Source: Dugong dugon
Lineage: Eukaryota > Chordata > Mammalia > Sirenia > Dugongidae
Assembly (NCBI GenBank): GCA_030035585.1
Contig: CM057482.1
Span: forward strand, 59,710,828 to 59,774,827
Length of the DNA: 64,000 nt
Direction: 5' to 3'
A program made the translations under genes and the position numbers. Below are positions 35,631 to 47,269 of the stretch, piece by piece. The notes under the pieces are model-generated. The model was not told the DNA's origin and searched no databases. It saw nothing but the letters and a program-made list of their open reading frames with translations. Each line of letters begins with the position of its first letter. Position 1 is the first letter of the stretch.

Positions 35631-36622
35631 GGACAAATACTTTATGAAACCACTACCATAAAAATTCATGAAAAGGTTTACACACAAAAAGAAACCATCT
35701 TTGATGGTTACGAGGGAGGAGAGGGGTTGGGATGGAAAAACACTAAATAGACAGTAGAAAAATGGTAACTTTGGTGAAGGGTAAGACAGTACACAATACT
35801 GGGGAAGCCAGCACTTGTCCAAGGAAAGGTCATGGAAGCTACACAGACACATCCAAACTCCCTGAGAGACAGAATAACTGGGCTGAGGGCTGTGGTCTCG
35901 GGGAACTGCTAGTTCAACTGGCATAACATAGTTTATAAAGAAAACGTTCTACATTCTACTTCGGTAATTAGTGTCTGGGGTCTTAAAGGCTTGTGAGTGG
36001 CTATCCAAGAGACTCCACTGGTGTCACTTCACAGGGAGCAAGGGAGAATGATGAAAACCAAAGACACAAGGGAAAGATCAGTCCAAAGACTAACAGACCA
36101 CAACTACCACAGCCTCCACCAGACTGAGTCCAGCAGAACCAGATGATGCCTGGCTGCCACCACTGACTGCTCTGACAGGGATCACAATAGAGGGACTTGG
36201 ACAGAGCTGAAGAAAAATGTAGAACAAAATTCTAACTCACAAAAAAAAAAGACAAGACTTACTGGCCTGAGACTGGAAAAACACCAAGAGTATGGCCCCC
36301 GGACACCCGTTCAGCTCAGTAATAAAGTCACCTTTCAGACAAAGATTAGACATGCCCATAAAACAAAACGAGACTAAATGGGCACACCAGCCCAGGGGCA
36401 AGGACTAGAAGGCAGGAGGGGACAGGAAACCTGGTAATACGGAACTCAAGGTCGAGAAGGGAGAGTGTTGACATGTCATGGGGTTGGTAACCAATGCCAC
36501 AAAACAATATGTGTACTAATTGTTAAAGGAGAAGCTACTTTGTTCTGTAAACTTTCATGTAAAGTACAATTAAAAACAAAAAAAAAACAGATTTAAGGGG
36601 GAAAAAAAAAAGATAACATCAG

Positions 36623-37199
36623 GGATTTTGTAGCCAAAGCCCAATCCATCTACTAGAGCCTCCATCAGCTTTCTGGTCCCCCTTTCCAAATTCTGAGCAG
36701 GCAGACCAGCCTCCAAGATGAAACAGAGAAAGCTAAAAACTTCAGGGGGAAAAGATAATTTGGGAGGGAAAAAAAAAATTCTGGTAGAATACAGAAAACA
36801 AACAAAAATCCCCACAAAACTATTGTTGATATATTCAAAGAAAAGAACAAGGTATTTTTAAAAAGAAAACTTCTGCTTCCTCCCAGCAGTAACAAGGTCC
36901 CTTCTTACCCTACACACAGACGTGGGATGTGAGGAGGCCTAATGGTGAATCAGGACTTTCAACATCGCCCAGCAATAATGAGTCCACCCCCACCACAATG
37001 TCATTGGAGATCACGTGGGGAGCTAGAACTCCAACAGTGCCTGACATTAACAAAGCTACGTGGGGAATCTGGACTTCAACCTGTACCCCACAGTAATAAA
37101 GCGATGCACACTGCCCCCCACCAGAGCAATGTCAAAAAAAGCCAGGTAAAACAGAAGGTTTAAATAAGATGCAGAATATCTCATAACATAATACAAAAA
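36623..37199 (+). mobile_element. Old L1M 5'UTR-like sequence
   Basis: From about 36870 the phrases gtgaggaggcctaatggtg, cagcaataatgagtccacc, gtggggagctagaactcc and cagtaataaagcgatgcac form a loosely repeated block typical of old L1M 5'UTRs. 36623-36869 is unassigned. Confidence 0.5.
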
Positions 37200-40073
37200 T
37201 GTCTTGGTTTCCCTAAAGACTCCACAAGAAATCTACTGGAACTAATAGAAAGATTCAGCAGAGCAGCAGGATACAAGATAAACATTCAAAAATCAGTTGG
37301 ATTCCTATACACCAGTAAAGAGAACGATGAAAAGGAAATCAGGAAATCAATACCATTTTCAATAGCCCCTAAAAAGATAAAATACTTAGGAATAAATCTG
37401 ACCAGGAATGTAAAAGACCTATACAAAGAAAACTACAAAACACTGCTCCATGAAACCCAAAGGCATCTACATAAATGGAAAAACATACCATGCTCATGGA
37501 TAAGCAGACTCAACATTGTGAAAATGGCAATTCTACCCAAAGCAATTTACAAATACAATGCAATCCCGATCCAAATACCAGCAACATTCTTCAAAGAGAT
37601 GGAAATACTAATCATTAACTTTATATGGAAAGGGAAGAAACTCTGAATAAGTAAAACACTACTGAAGAAGAATAAAGTTGGAGGACTCACACTACCTGAC
37701 TTCAGAACCTACTAGCTACAGTAGTCCAAACAGCCTGGTACTGATTCAACAATAGATACATTGACCAATGGAACAGAATTGAGAACCCAGATGTAAATCC
37801 ATCCACCTACGGTCACCTGATCTTCAACAAGGGCCCAAAGTGCATCAAATGGGGAAAAGACAGTCTTTTTAACAAATGGTGCTGGCAAAACTGGACATCC
37901 ATTTTGCAGAAAAATGAAACAGGACCCATACCTCACACCGTATACAACAACTACTTCAAAATGGATCAAAGACCTGAATATAAAGCCTAAAACTATAAAG
38001 TTCATAAAAGAAAAAATAGGACCAGCACTTCAGGCCTTAATACATGGCATTAACAGGATACAAACCATAACCATCAACACACAAAACCCAACAGATAAAC
38101 TAGATAACTGGGATCTTCTGAAAATCAAACACCTATGCTCTTCAAAAGACTTCACCAAAAGAGTCAAAAGAGAACCTACAGACTGGGAAAAAACTTTTGG
38201 ACAGTACAAGTCAGACAAAGGTCTAATCTCCATAATCTACAAGAAAATCCAACACCTCTACAACAAAAAGACAAACAATCCTATCAAAAAATGGGCAAAG
38301 GAAATGAACAGACACTTCACCAAAGAAGACATTCACATGGCCAACAGACACATTAGGAAATGCTCGCGTTCACTAGCCATTAAAGAAATGCAAATTAAAA
38401 CCACAATGAGATACCATCTCACCCCGGCATTACTCGCACGAATCAAAAACACTGGAAATAACAAATGTTGGAGGGGCTGCGGGGAGATGGGAACTCTTAT
38501 ACACTGCTGGTGGGAATGCAAAATGATAAAACCATTTTGGAAAATGATACGGCATTTCCTCAGAAAGCTAGAAATAGACATACCATTCGATCCAGCAATC
38601 CCACTCCTAGGAATATATCCTAGAGAAATAAGAGTCGTCACTCGAGTAGACATATGCACACCTATGTTCATGGCAGCATTGTTCACAATAGCAAAACGAT
38701 GGAAACAACGTAGGTGCCCATCAACAGATGAATGGATAAACAAACTATGGTACATACGCACAATGGAATACTATGCAACGAGAAAGAACAACAATCAATC
38801 TGTGAAGCATCTCATAACATGGATGAAACTGGAGAACATTATGCTGAGTGAAATAAGTCAATCACAATAGGACAAATATCGTATGAGACCTCTATTGTAA
38901 AAACCCATGAAAAAGTTCACATGCAAAATGTAACAATCCTTGTTGGTTACCAGGGATGGGGTGGGGGGGATATTAAATAGGCAATAAATAAGTGGTAGCT
39001 TGGGTAAACGGTGAGACAGTACACAATACAAGGGAAACTAACACAACCTGCACAAGGAAAGGTCATGAGGCCCCATGGACACATCCAAACTCCCCGAGGG
39101 ACTGAGTTGCTGGACGGAGGGCTCTGGGGACCATGGTCTCGGGGAACATCTAGCTCAATTGGCATGACACTACTTATAAAGACGATGCTCTACATTATAC
39201 CTTGGTGAGTAGTGTCTGGGGTCTTAAAAGCCTGTGAGCGGCCATCTAAGATACTCCACTGGTCTCATCCCTTCGGGAGCAAGGGAGAATGAAGAGAACA
39301 GGATACAAGGAAAAGATTAGTCCGAAGGACTAATTGTCCACAGCTACCAAGGCCTCCACCGGACTGAGTTCAGTACAGCTAGATGGTGCCCAGCTACCAC
39401 CGCTGACTGCTCTGACCAGGATCACAACAGAGGGTTGTGGACAGAGCTGGAGAAGGATGTAGAGCATAATTCTAACTCACAAAAAAAAGACCAGATTTAC
39501 TGGCCTAAAGGAGACTGGAGAAACCTCGAGAGTATGGCCCCCAGACACCCTTTTAGCTCAGTGGTGAAGCTACCTCCGAGGTTCACTGTTCAGCCTGGGA
39601 GCAGACAGCCCCGTAAAACCAAATGAGACTAACAAGGTACAGGAGTCCAGTGACAAGGGCTAGAAGGCAGAAGGGGACGAGGAAACTGGTAATAGGGAAC
39701 CCAAGGTTGAGTAAGGATATTGTTGATGTGTTGTGAGATTGTTAACCATTGTCAGAGGGCAACATTTGCAGTAACTGTTAAATGAGAAACTACTTTGTTC
39801 TGTAAGCCTTCATCTTAACTGAGAATAACAGCACAATTCGAAGAGCATAGTCAATGTCACTGAACTGTGCATGTAGAAATTTTTGAAATGGTGTATCTTT
39901 GGCTATGTGTTTTTTCACCAAAAACAAAAGGCTGAGAAGTTAGAGGGTTAATATGTTGTGGGGCTGTTAACCAATGTCATAAAACAACATGTGTACTACT
40001 GTTTCATGAGAAACTATTTGTTCTGTTGCCCTTCACTTGAAGTACAATAAAATATTAAAAAAAAAAAAAAAAG
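37200..40073 (+). mobile_element. 5'-truncated L1, ORF2 C-terminal half and 3'UTR
   Basis: It begins within ORF2 (cctaaagactccacaag), carries an intact C-terminal frame at 37914-38870, then a 3'UTR with a duplicated end module (39712-39825 and 39945-40050), and a poly(A) at 40057-40072. Relatively young by frame preservation. It interrupts older L1 sequence that resumes at about 40075. Antisense to HERC2. Confidence 0.9.
37914..38870 (+). pseudogene. L1 ORF2 C-terminal open frame (318 codons)
   Basis: Uninterrupted frame matching the ORF2 C-terminal segment. The zinc-knuckle-like Cys-rich motif C-x3-C-x7-H-x4-C is visible at [18 protein letters not shown], followed by [14 protein letters not shown] and [19 protein letters not shown]. 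It lacks endonuclease and reverse transcriptase, so it cannot act alone, and has no promoter of its own. Confidence 0.9.
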
Positions 40074-40074
40074 A

Positions 40075-40720
40075 ATATTTGAACAACACTACCAACTAAC
40101 TTGACTTCATTTAACAGTTATAGGTCATTCAACCAAACTACCGTACAATACACATTCTTTTCAAGAAACATTCAACCACAAAACAAATCTCAACTGAAAT
40201 CATACAGAACATGTTCTCTGGCAGTGATTAACTAAGATATCATTAACAGTGGATATCTGGAAAATCCCCAAATATTTGGAAATTAAACAACAGACTTCCA
40301 AACAGTCATTGGATTAAAGAAGAAACTAGAAGGGAAATCAGAAAATACTTTCAAGTGATTAAAACGAAAACATAACATTCCAAAATTTGTGGAATGATGC
40401 TAAACAGTACTTAGAGGGGAATTTATAGTTTTGAAGACTTATATTATTGGAAAAGAAGGAAGATCTAAAATCAATGCTCTAAGCCTTACAGAACCAGAAA
40501 CAGAAGAGCAAATAAAACTCAAAGTAAGCAGTAAAAAGGAAATAATAAAGATCAAAGGAGAAGTAAACGACAAAACAGAAAAACAATAGGAAAAAAATCC
40601 AAAAGCTGGCTCTTTGGGGAAGGGGAAGTCAGTAATATTGATTAATTTCTAGCTACAATGATGAAGATAGAGAGAAGATGTAAATTAGCAATATCAGGAA
40701 TTCGAGGACACAACTACTGA
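40075..40720 (+). mobile_element. Old L1 ORF2 fragment
   Basis: Decayed ORF2 endonuclease-to-RT linker phrases (cagtggatatctgg, aatatttggaaattaaaca, aaagctggctctttg). Frames broken. Confidence 0.7.
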
Positions 40721-40994
40721 TTCTACAAAACTCACAGTCTGACCCTATAAGTACACGTTTCTGCACTGTTTCACAGACAAACTCCTCAAGGTAACTTCCA
40801 TCTCAGTAGATACTAAATTTCTCCTAGAATTTTCATTGTTTAGAAATATTACAGGCTAAAAAGTCACCTTTGTAGACTCGCTGCTTTTATAGGCTTCATT
40901 ATTTGGAGGCCACAAATCCAGGTTTCTAATAAACCTTACTTTAATAACATTTATGAAAATGGTAGTTGATTAGTAAATAACCAACATAAGACAC

Positions 40995-41130
40995 CTTTCA
41001 GCAAATATCTAGAAACACTGGCACTTACTACGTTCCAGGCAATACTATAAGCACTTGCCTGTACTAACTCATTTGACCCTATAATAATTCTACGAAGTAG
41101 GTGCTATGATTAACCCCAAATACAAATTAT
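40995..41130 (+). mobile_element. MIR-like SINE fragment
   Basis: The phrases cacttactacgttccaggca, actaactcatttgaccct and acgaagtaggtgctatg match the left and central parts of MIR. The core downstream is lost. Confidence 0.6.
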
Positions 41131-41510
41131 TTCTATATACACATTTATTATGTATGTCCATGCAAGGAACAATGTGTGAATGTGCACATCAAACTGATAA
41201 TAACGGTTAAGTCTTGGGAGAAAACTGCAATTGGGGTGGGTAGACACGCAGAATTTCCACTTTATAAATTTGTATGTGAAAATATTCATTTATTCCTTCT
41301 ATATTAAACAAGTTCTGAAACAAAAATGTATCAAATATTCTTCTTAAAAAACTAAATTGCACAAGGTAAAGTAGGAAGTAAGGAATAAAATCAGGAGCTT
41401 TACTCGCATGTACAGAGGAATACATGATAAAAGTTCATTTGAGGTGTCCAGAAAAGGAATACTTTTGGTACTCCTTTGCAAAGTACCAGAATTTCAGAAG
41501 ATCATAATAC

Positions 41511-41648
41511 CTGGTTGCTTGCCCCAGACCCAGCTCTCCAGGAGTGATCTGGCCCTATATGCAGGCACAGGAGTTTCTTCTTCCTCCTTTTTGTCTTTGT
41601 CATTCAAATCTTCTTTCTTTGTTCCACTTTGACTATCAACACCATCAT
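41511..41648 (-). CDS. HERC2: HERC2 coding exon, most 5' exon in window (approx. residues 63-108)
   Basis: 138 nt, phase 1 on both sides. It encodes DDGVDSQSGTKKEDLNDKD, KKEEEETPVPAYRARSLLE and SWVWGKQP. It is an acidic/lysine-rich, probably disordered stretch that runs into a short conserved W-V-W-G-K-Q motif. Acceptor cttctgcag, donor CAG|GTATTA. An intron of about 15.2 kb separates it from the next exon; upstream intron fills the rest of the window. Confidence 0.93.
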
Positions 41649-42369
41649 CTGCAGAAGTAAAAACAAAATCTGTAAATTTCTTTCCAAAACACAACATCCA
41701 TTCCTCATTTTCTTGGTAAACATCCATACCAGAAATGAAATGCTCACGGTGTACCATCCTTCACAACTTGAATATGTAATGACAAAAAGACATGGTTACG
41801 TGAAGCCTAACTGTAACACGTTCACTGTGATTTACCTAAGAAGGCATGACCCTTTTCATAAAGAAATCAACATATAGCTCAAATTTTCTTTCAAAACATG
41901 TCTTTCAAAATAATATTCTACCAGTTTCCTACTATGGCCTACAACTAAAATACTTAGTCTTTATATTTACCTGCTTGGATTACACATTACTTCCTTTTCC
42001 AGTGATTCCCGATTGCTTGTGTGCCAATAGGGAAAGTGAGGGAGGAGTATAATTCAAAAGTCATTTTTTTAACTCTGTATAATGCCATACTCCTCCATCA
42101 ATTAAGATCACTGCTACCCAGGGTCAATACCACTGACACAAGTACAGAGGATAGTTCAGAAGCATTGGGACACTTAGAAAACCATGACTTTAAGCTGCTG
42201 ACAATTTAAAGTTTCAGCTAAGAACAAATATCATGAAACTCCTTACACGGCAAGAGAAAGAAGAATTAACCTTAACCTTGAAGTTAAACTACGTCCTATC
42301 ATAACAAGCTCTCATGAAATTAACTGTTTTCTAAATGACATAATTAGAAATATATATCTAAATCTGTGA
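41649..42369. other. Intron 5' of the most upstream HERC2 exon, nothing recognised
   Basis: No coding exon, promoter-like GC-rich block or repeat that I can name. Short frames here match nothing I recognise. Confidence 0.5.
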
Positions 42370-43370
42370 AAGAGATTATACCTTATTCAGATTACAGAAA
42401 GTATAAGGTAAGGGAATACTTCTTAAATAAAACCTCAAAACACAAAATGTGACAAACTGATGGATTCAATTATATCCAACCTAAGAATTTCTACTTAACC
42501 AAAACTACCATACATAAACTTAATTTTAAAATGTGAAAGTGGAAGAAAATATGTGAAAAACCAAAAAGGAACTAACATATATTCAAAACCTCCTACATGC
42601 TATAGGGAAAATATCAGACATCTAACAGAAAAAAATCACCAGAGGGGAAACCCAAATGGCTAATACTTTGAAGAAATACTCTAAGACTCATATTTAGAGC
42701 AATATATAAATTAAATCAGTGAAATATTACTCTACGCTCATCAAATTGGCGAATCTTAGAAAGCTAGAATATAAACTCGGAGACAGGATGTTTTTTTCCT
42801 CTTTTATCTGGTTTTGTTCCCTGATATATACCAAGTGTCTAGAACAACGTCTCGGAGGTAGTAATCATTAAACAATCTGCACAATAAATAATGATAAAAA
42901 TGGGTAGATATGAGGGATTAGAACTTTTGATAACGGACAGAAAAACTACAAAGACGACGAATAACGTAATAGAAGCCTTGAACAAAACTACTAAACAACC
43001 AGACATAACAGACATACAGGGAACACTCTGTCCTACAACAGCACAATATATATTCCTGTGCAGTGAACACGCAACACTCTCCAGGATAGACCAATTTCAG
43101 AACACAAAGCAAGTCTCAGTAAGTTTAAAAAGACTGAAATCATATATCTTTTCCAATCACAATGGGATCAAGTTAGAAATAACATAAAGAAAACTGGAAA
43201 ATATACAAATATGTGGAAACTAAGTAACATGCTACTGAAATACCAATGGGTGAAAAGAAATCAAGAGAGAAATTGAAAAATACTTAAAGAATCAAATAAG
43301 AACGAGAATGAAAACACAGCTTGCCAAAACCTACAGGATACAGTGAAGACAGTCCTCAGGGAAATCTATA
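42370..43370 (+). mobile_element. Old L1 fragments (ORF2)
   Basis: Two decayed pieces: a C-terminal ORF2 part at 42370-42765 and an endonuclease/linker part at about 42890-43370 (a ctctccaggatagaccaat block, an atgtggaaactaagtaaca block). Their order shows that they are separate insertions or a rearrangement. Confidence 0.6.
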
Positions 43371-43374
43371 GTAA

Positions 43375-43710
43375 TAAACCAAACCACCGCCATCTAGTTG
43401 ATGCCAAATTATAGGACAGAGCAGAACTGCTCCATAGGGTTTCCAAGGCTGTAATCGTTACGGGGGAGCCCCGGTGCCACAGTGATTTACAGCGTTGGTG
43501 GAAATTTTATGGGGCAGTTCTGTCCTACAGGGTCACTATGAGTTGGAACTGACTGAATAGCAATGGGTTTGGTTTTTTAGTTTGTTTGTTTTTTTAATTT
43601 TTATGAAAGCAAACTGCCACATTTTTCTCCTACGGAGCAGCTGGTGGGTTCGAATTGCTGATCCTTCGGTTAGCAGCCAAGTGCTTAACCACTGTGCCAT
43701 CAGGGTTCCT
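43375..43710 (-). mobile_element. AfroSINE-like SINE split by a second SINE
   Basis: The minus-strand SINE body is at 43375-43462 and its head at 43596-43710. An opposite-strand SINE fills the gap. Confidence 0.88.
43463..43595 (+). mobile_element. AfroSINE-like SINE nested in another SINE
   Basis: It reads from its tRNA-like head (gggagccccggtgccacagt) through gggtcactatgagttgg to gggtttggttttttag and a T-rich tail. AATCGTTACG at 43453-43462 and AATTTTTATG at 43596-43605 are probably its decayed target duplication. Its plus-strand orientation is antisense to HERC2, unlike most SINEs here. Confidence 0.85.
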
Positions 43711-43955
43711 TGCAAACTCATATAAACCAAAAACCAAATCCATTCCCATCAAGTCAATTCCAACTCATAGCGACCCTATAGGGCTCCATGGGACAGAGAA
43801 CAACTGCTCAACAGTGTTTCCAAAGCTGTTATCTTTACGGAGGCCGACTGCCACATCTTCTCCCGAGGAGCGTCCGGTGGGTTCAAATGGTTAACCTTTC
43901 TGTTAGCAGCTGAGCTTAACCACTGCACCACCTGTGCTCCTTGTAAACGCATATA
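43711..43955 (-). mobile_element. AfroSINE-like SINE in a same-site stack (first)
   Basis: SINE flanked by TGCAAACTCATATA (43711-43724) and TGTAAACGCATATA (43942-43955). It has the longer internal segment, so it is probably an older subtype. Confidence 0.9.
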
Positions 43956-44136
43956 AACCCAAAAACCAAACCCGGTGCCGCCAAGTCAATTCCGACTCAT
44001 AGTGACCCCACAGGACATAGTAGAACTGCCGCGCAGGGTTTCCAAGGAGCACCTTGGTGGGTTCAAACTGCCAACCTTTTGGTTAGCAGCCAAACTCTTA
44101 ACCACTAAGTTACCAGGGTTTCCGTAAACTCATACA
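43942..44136 (-). mobile_element. AfroSINE-like SINE in a same-site stack (second)
   Basis: SINE flanked by TGTAAACGCATATA (43942-43955) and CGTAAACTCATACA (44123-44136), the same target word as its neighbour. Compact subtype without the long internal segment; the head ends gtttcc at about 44122. Confidence 0.9.
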
Positions 44137-44599
44137 GCACCTCTAAATTAAAAACTACAGGTTTGCTTAATTAAATCATAAAAAATTCAGGTTTGGAATC
44201 AAGTTATCAACCCTCACCATACATCAAGAGTAGGGGATAAGAAGGACACACACACACACATTTTTAATGCCAAGCCTGAGTTCCATCAGGTGAGATTCTC
44301 ATTCAGCTGGTCTATGGTGTGGCCTGGGCACCAGAATTTTTAAGTTCCCAGGATTAGGGACAACTGGCATAGAAGACAAAACTTCACTAAGACAACACAA
44401 ATACAACTGATCAAACTACAATGACAGTTTTAGACAACGCTGCCAGTCTTACTGCTAACAAATTAAGGCCATACAGAATAATAAAAAATAATAATAATAA
44501 ACCAAGTGAGAGAAAAGCCAAAGAACTGTGGCACATACTCTGCTTTTTACAGATTACTGATCTTTTCACTAAAAGCTGAGTAATGAAATAAACGCTGCT

Positions 44600-46765
44600 G
44601 AGTTTTTGGTTAAGAAAGGGTGTCTATTAATTTGGGGGTTCTGGCTCATAGTGACCCTACATACAACAGAATGAAACACCACCCAGCCCTGAAACATCTT
44701 CACAATTGTTGCTATGCTTGAGCCCACTGTTGCAGCCACTATGTCAATCTTTCTCATTGAGGGTCTTCCTCTTTTTCTCCCATCCTCTATTTTACTAAGC
44801 ATGATGTCTTTTTGCAAGGACTGGTCCCTCTTGATAACATATCCAAAGTATATAAGACAAAGTCTCACCATCCTCACTACTAAAGAGCATTCTGGCTGTA
44901 CTTCTTCCAATACAGATTTGTTCGTTCTTCACACAATCCACGGTATAGTCAATATTCTTCCCCCACACGGTAATTCAAAGGCATCAATTCTTCGGTTTTC
45001 CTTATTCATTGTCCAACTTTCACGTGCATATGAGGCAACTGAAAATATTATGGCTTGGGTCTGGCACACCTTAGTCCTCAGAGACATCTTTGCTTTTTAA
45101 CACTTTAAAGAGGTCTTTTGCAGCAGATTTGCCCAACGCAACACACCATTTTATTTCTTGACTGCTGCTTCCATGGACGTTGAGTATAGATCCAAGTAAA
45201 ATGAAATTCTTGACAACTTCAATCTTTTCTCTGTTTATCAGGACGTTGCTTACTGCTCCAGTTGTGAGGATTTTTATTTTCTTTATGTTGAGCTGTAATC
45301 CATACTGAAGGCTGTAGTCATTGATTTTCATCAGCAACTGCTTGAAGTCCTCTTCACTTTCAGCAAGCAAAGCTGTGCCATCTGCATATCACAGGTTGTT
45401 AATGAGTCTTCCTCCAATCCTGATGCCCTGTTCTTCTTCATACAGTCCAGTTTCTCGGCTTATTTGCTAAGGATACAGACTGAATACTGACAGTGAAAGG
45501 ATACAACCCTGACGCACACCTTTCCTGATTTTAAATCACACAGCATTCCCTTGTTCTATTCAAACGACTGCCTCTTAGTCTATGTACAGGTTCCTCATGA
45601 GCACAATTAAGTGTTCCGGAATTCTCAATCTTCACAATATTATCCATAATTTGTTATGATCCACACAGTTGAATGCCTTTACATAGTCAATAAAACACAG
45701 GTAAACATTTCTGTGGTATTCTGTGCTTTCACCAAGCTCCATCTGAAATCAACAATATCTCTCACTGCTCCTCTAAACCAGGCTTCAATTTCTGGCAGTT
45801 CCCTGTCGATGTACTGCTGCAACCATTTTTGAATTATCTTCAGCAAAATTTTACTTGCATGTGATAGTAGTGTTATTCTTCAATAATTTCTACATTCTGG
45901 ATCACCTTTCTTTAGAATGGGCACAAATATGGATCTCTTCCAGTCAGCTGGCCAGGAGGCTGTCTTCCAAATTTCTTGGTACAGACGAATGAGCACCTCC
46001 AGCGTTGCATCTGTTTGTTGAACTCTCAACTGGTATTCTGTCAATTCCTGGAGCCTTGTTTTTCACCAATGACTTCAACGCAGGTTGGGCTTCTTTCTTC
46101 AGTACCATAGGTTCTTGAGCATATGCTACCTTCTGAAATGGCTGAACATTGACCAGTTCTTTTTGGTATAGTGACTGTGTATTCCTTCCACCTTCTTTTA
46201 ATGCTTCCAGCATTGTCCAATATTTTGCCTATAGAATCCTTCAATATTGCGACTTGAGGCTTGAATTTTTTCCTTCAGTTCTTTCAGTTTGAGAAATGTC
46301 AAGTGTATTCTTCCCTTTTGGTTTCCTAACCCAGGTCTCTGCACATTTCATTATAATACTGTACTTTGTCTTCTCAAGCCACCTTTTGAAATTTTCCCGT
46401 CAGCTCTTTTACTTCATCATTTCTTCTATCCACTTTAGGTACTCTACATTCAAGAGCAAGTTTCAGAGTATCTTCTGACATCCATTTTGGTCTTTTCTTT
46501 CTTTCCAGCCTTTTAAATGACCTTTTGCTTTCTTCATGTATGATGTCCTTGATGTCATCCCATAACTCGTCTAATCTTCAGTCATTAGTGTTCAATGCAT
46601 CAGATCTATTCTTAATATGGTCACCAAATGCAGATGAGATATTCTTAAGGGAATATTTTGGCTCTTGTGGACTTGTTTTAATTTTCTTCAGCTTCAACTT
46701 GAACTTGCATATGAGCAATTAATCGTCTGTTGTGCAGCTGGCCCCTGGCCTTTCTTTGACTGATA
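44600..46765 (-). mobile_element. 5'-truncated RTE-type LINE
   Basis: The minus strand carries an RTE ORF2 in pieces: LVKNKAPGIDRIPVE (RT fingers) at 45944-46213, AESEEDFKQLLMKINDYSL at 45071-45370, and the 3' end DIMLSKIEDGRKRGRPS at 44569-44910. The sequence ends at about 44640 with the tail shared with local SINEs. Stops and shifts throughout. Sense relative to HERC2. The endonuclease part is mostly missing. Confidence 0.9.
45377..45388 (-). other. Mutated reverse-transcriptase active site of the RTE
   Basis: The four codons read Y-A-D-G where the family has Y-A-D-D, with an in-frame TGA just before. The adjacent T-A-L-L-A-E-S fixes the frame. This copy cannot encode an active enzyme. Confidence 0.8.
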
Positions 46766-47107
46766 ATATTGAACTGACATAAATAGATATTAATGCAAAA
46801 GTTACTAATATTCAACAGTGTATTTTGAAAACACAGGCCTACAAGACCCAATTCAATTAAGCACAATTACCTAGCACCTACTATCTGCTGGCAGTGTTAT
46901 GAAGCTGAGAACACAAACCTAACTATGATTGGCCCTGCCTTCAAGGAAGTCCCCATGTATCAAGGGAGCCAAGTAGATAAATTTTAGCAATACCATGTGA
47001 CAAGTACAACAATGCAGATTTGTATACAGAGCAGTTTCATAAAAGAGATGCTCAAAATTGCTTGAGCTTTGTCTAAAGAAAAGCAAAGAAAGGCTATTTC
47101 TGGGGGG

Positions 47108-47269
47108 AAAAAAAAAAAAACCTGCTGCCGTCGAGTTGATTTCGACCCCTAGTGACCCTACAGGAGAGTAGAACTGTCCCATAGAGTTTCCAAAGAGCAC
47201 CTAGTGGATTCGAACTGCCGACCTTTTGGTTAGCAGCTGTAGCACTTAACCACTAGGCCACCAGGGTTT
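47108..47269 (-). mobile_element. AfroSINE-like SINE, compact and well preserved
   Basis: A-tail complement at 47108-47120, the tail gtcgagttgatttcgac, the body, and a clean tRNA-like head with B box GTTCGAATCC (minus strand, about 47206-47215) and the start gtttt/aaccctggtggcc. Sense relative to HERC2. Confidence 0.92.

Larger units (their letters stand above)
28667..36622 (+). mobile_element. Near full-length inactive L1, 7.9 kb, with 12-bp target duplication
   Basis: AGATAACATCAG occurs at 28667-28678 and 36611-36622 and brackets an element of 28679-36610. Order: long 5'UTR with tandem pyrimidine-rich units (28679 to about 30470), ORF1 relic (about 30480-31425), an inter-ORF gap of about 450 bp, ORF2 relic (31873 to about 35630), 3'UTR, then two A-rich tracts separated by a 14-bp segment. 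All coding frames are broken. It sits antisense in the 15-kb HERC2 intron. Confidence 0.93.

Noticed and set aside
37914..38870. A host gene of 318 codons
   Set aside because: It is the C-terminal part of L1 ORF2, with its Cys-His motif, continuous with L1 on both sides.
836..41648. HERC2 pseudogene (duplicon)
   Set aside because: Primate genomes carry broken HERC2 copies, but here all fourteen exons are in frame with good splice sites.
47108..47269. tRNA gene on the minus strand (clear B box)
   Set aside because: The head belongs to a SINE: a SINE body and RTE-like tail follow and there is no complete tRNA cloverleaf.
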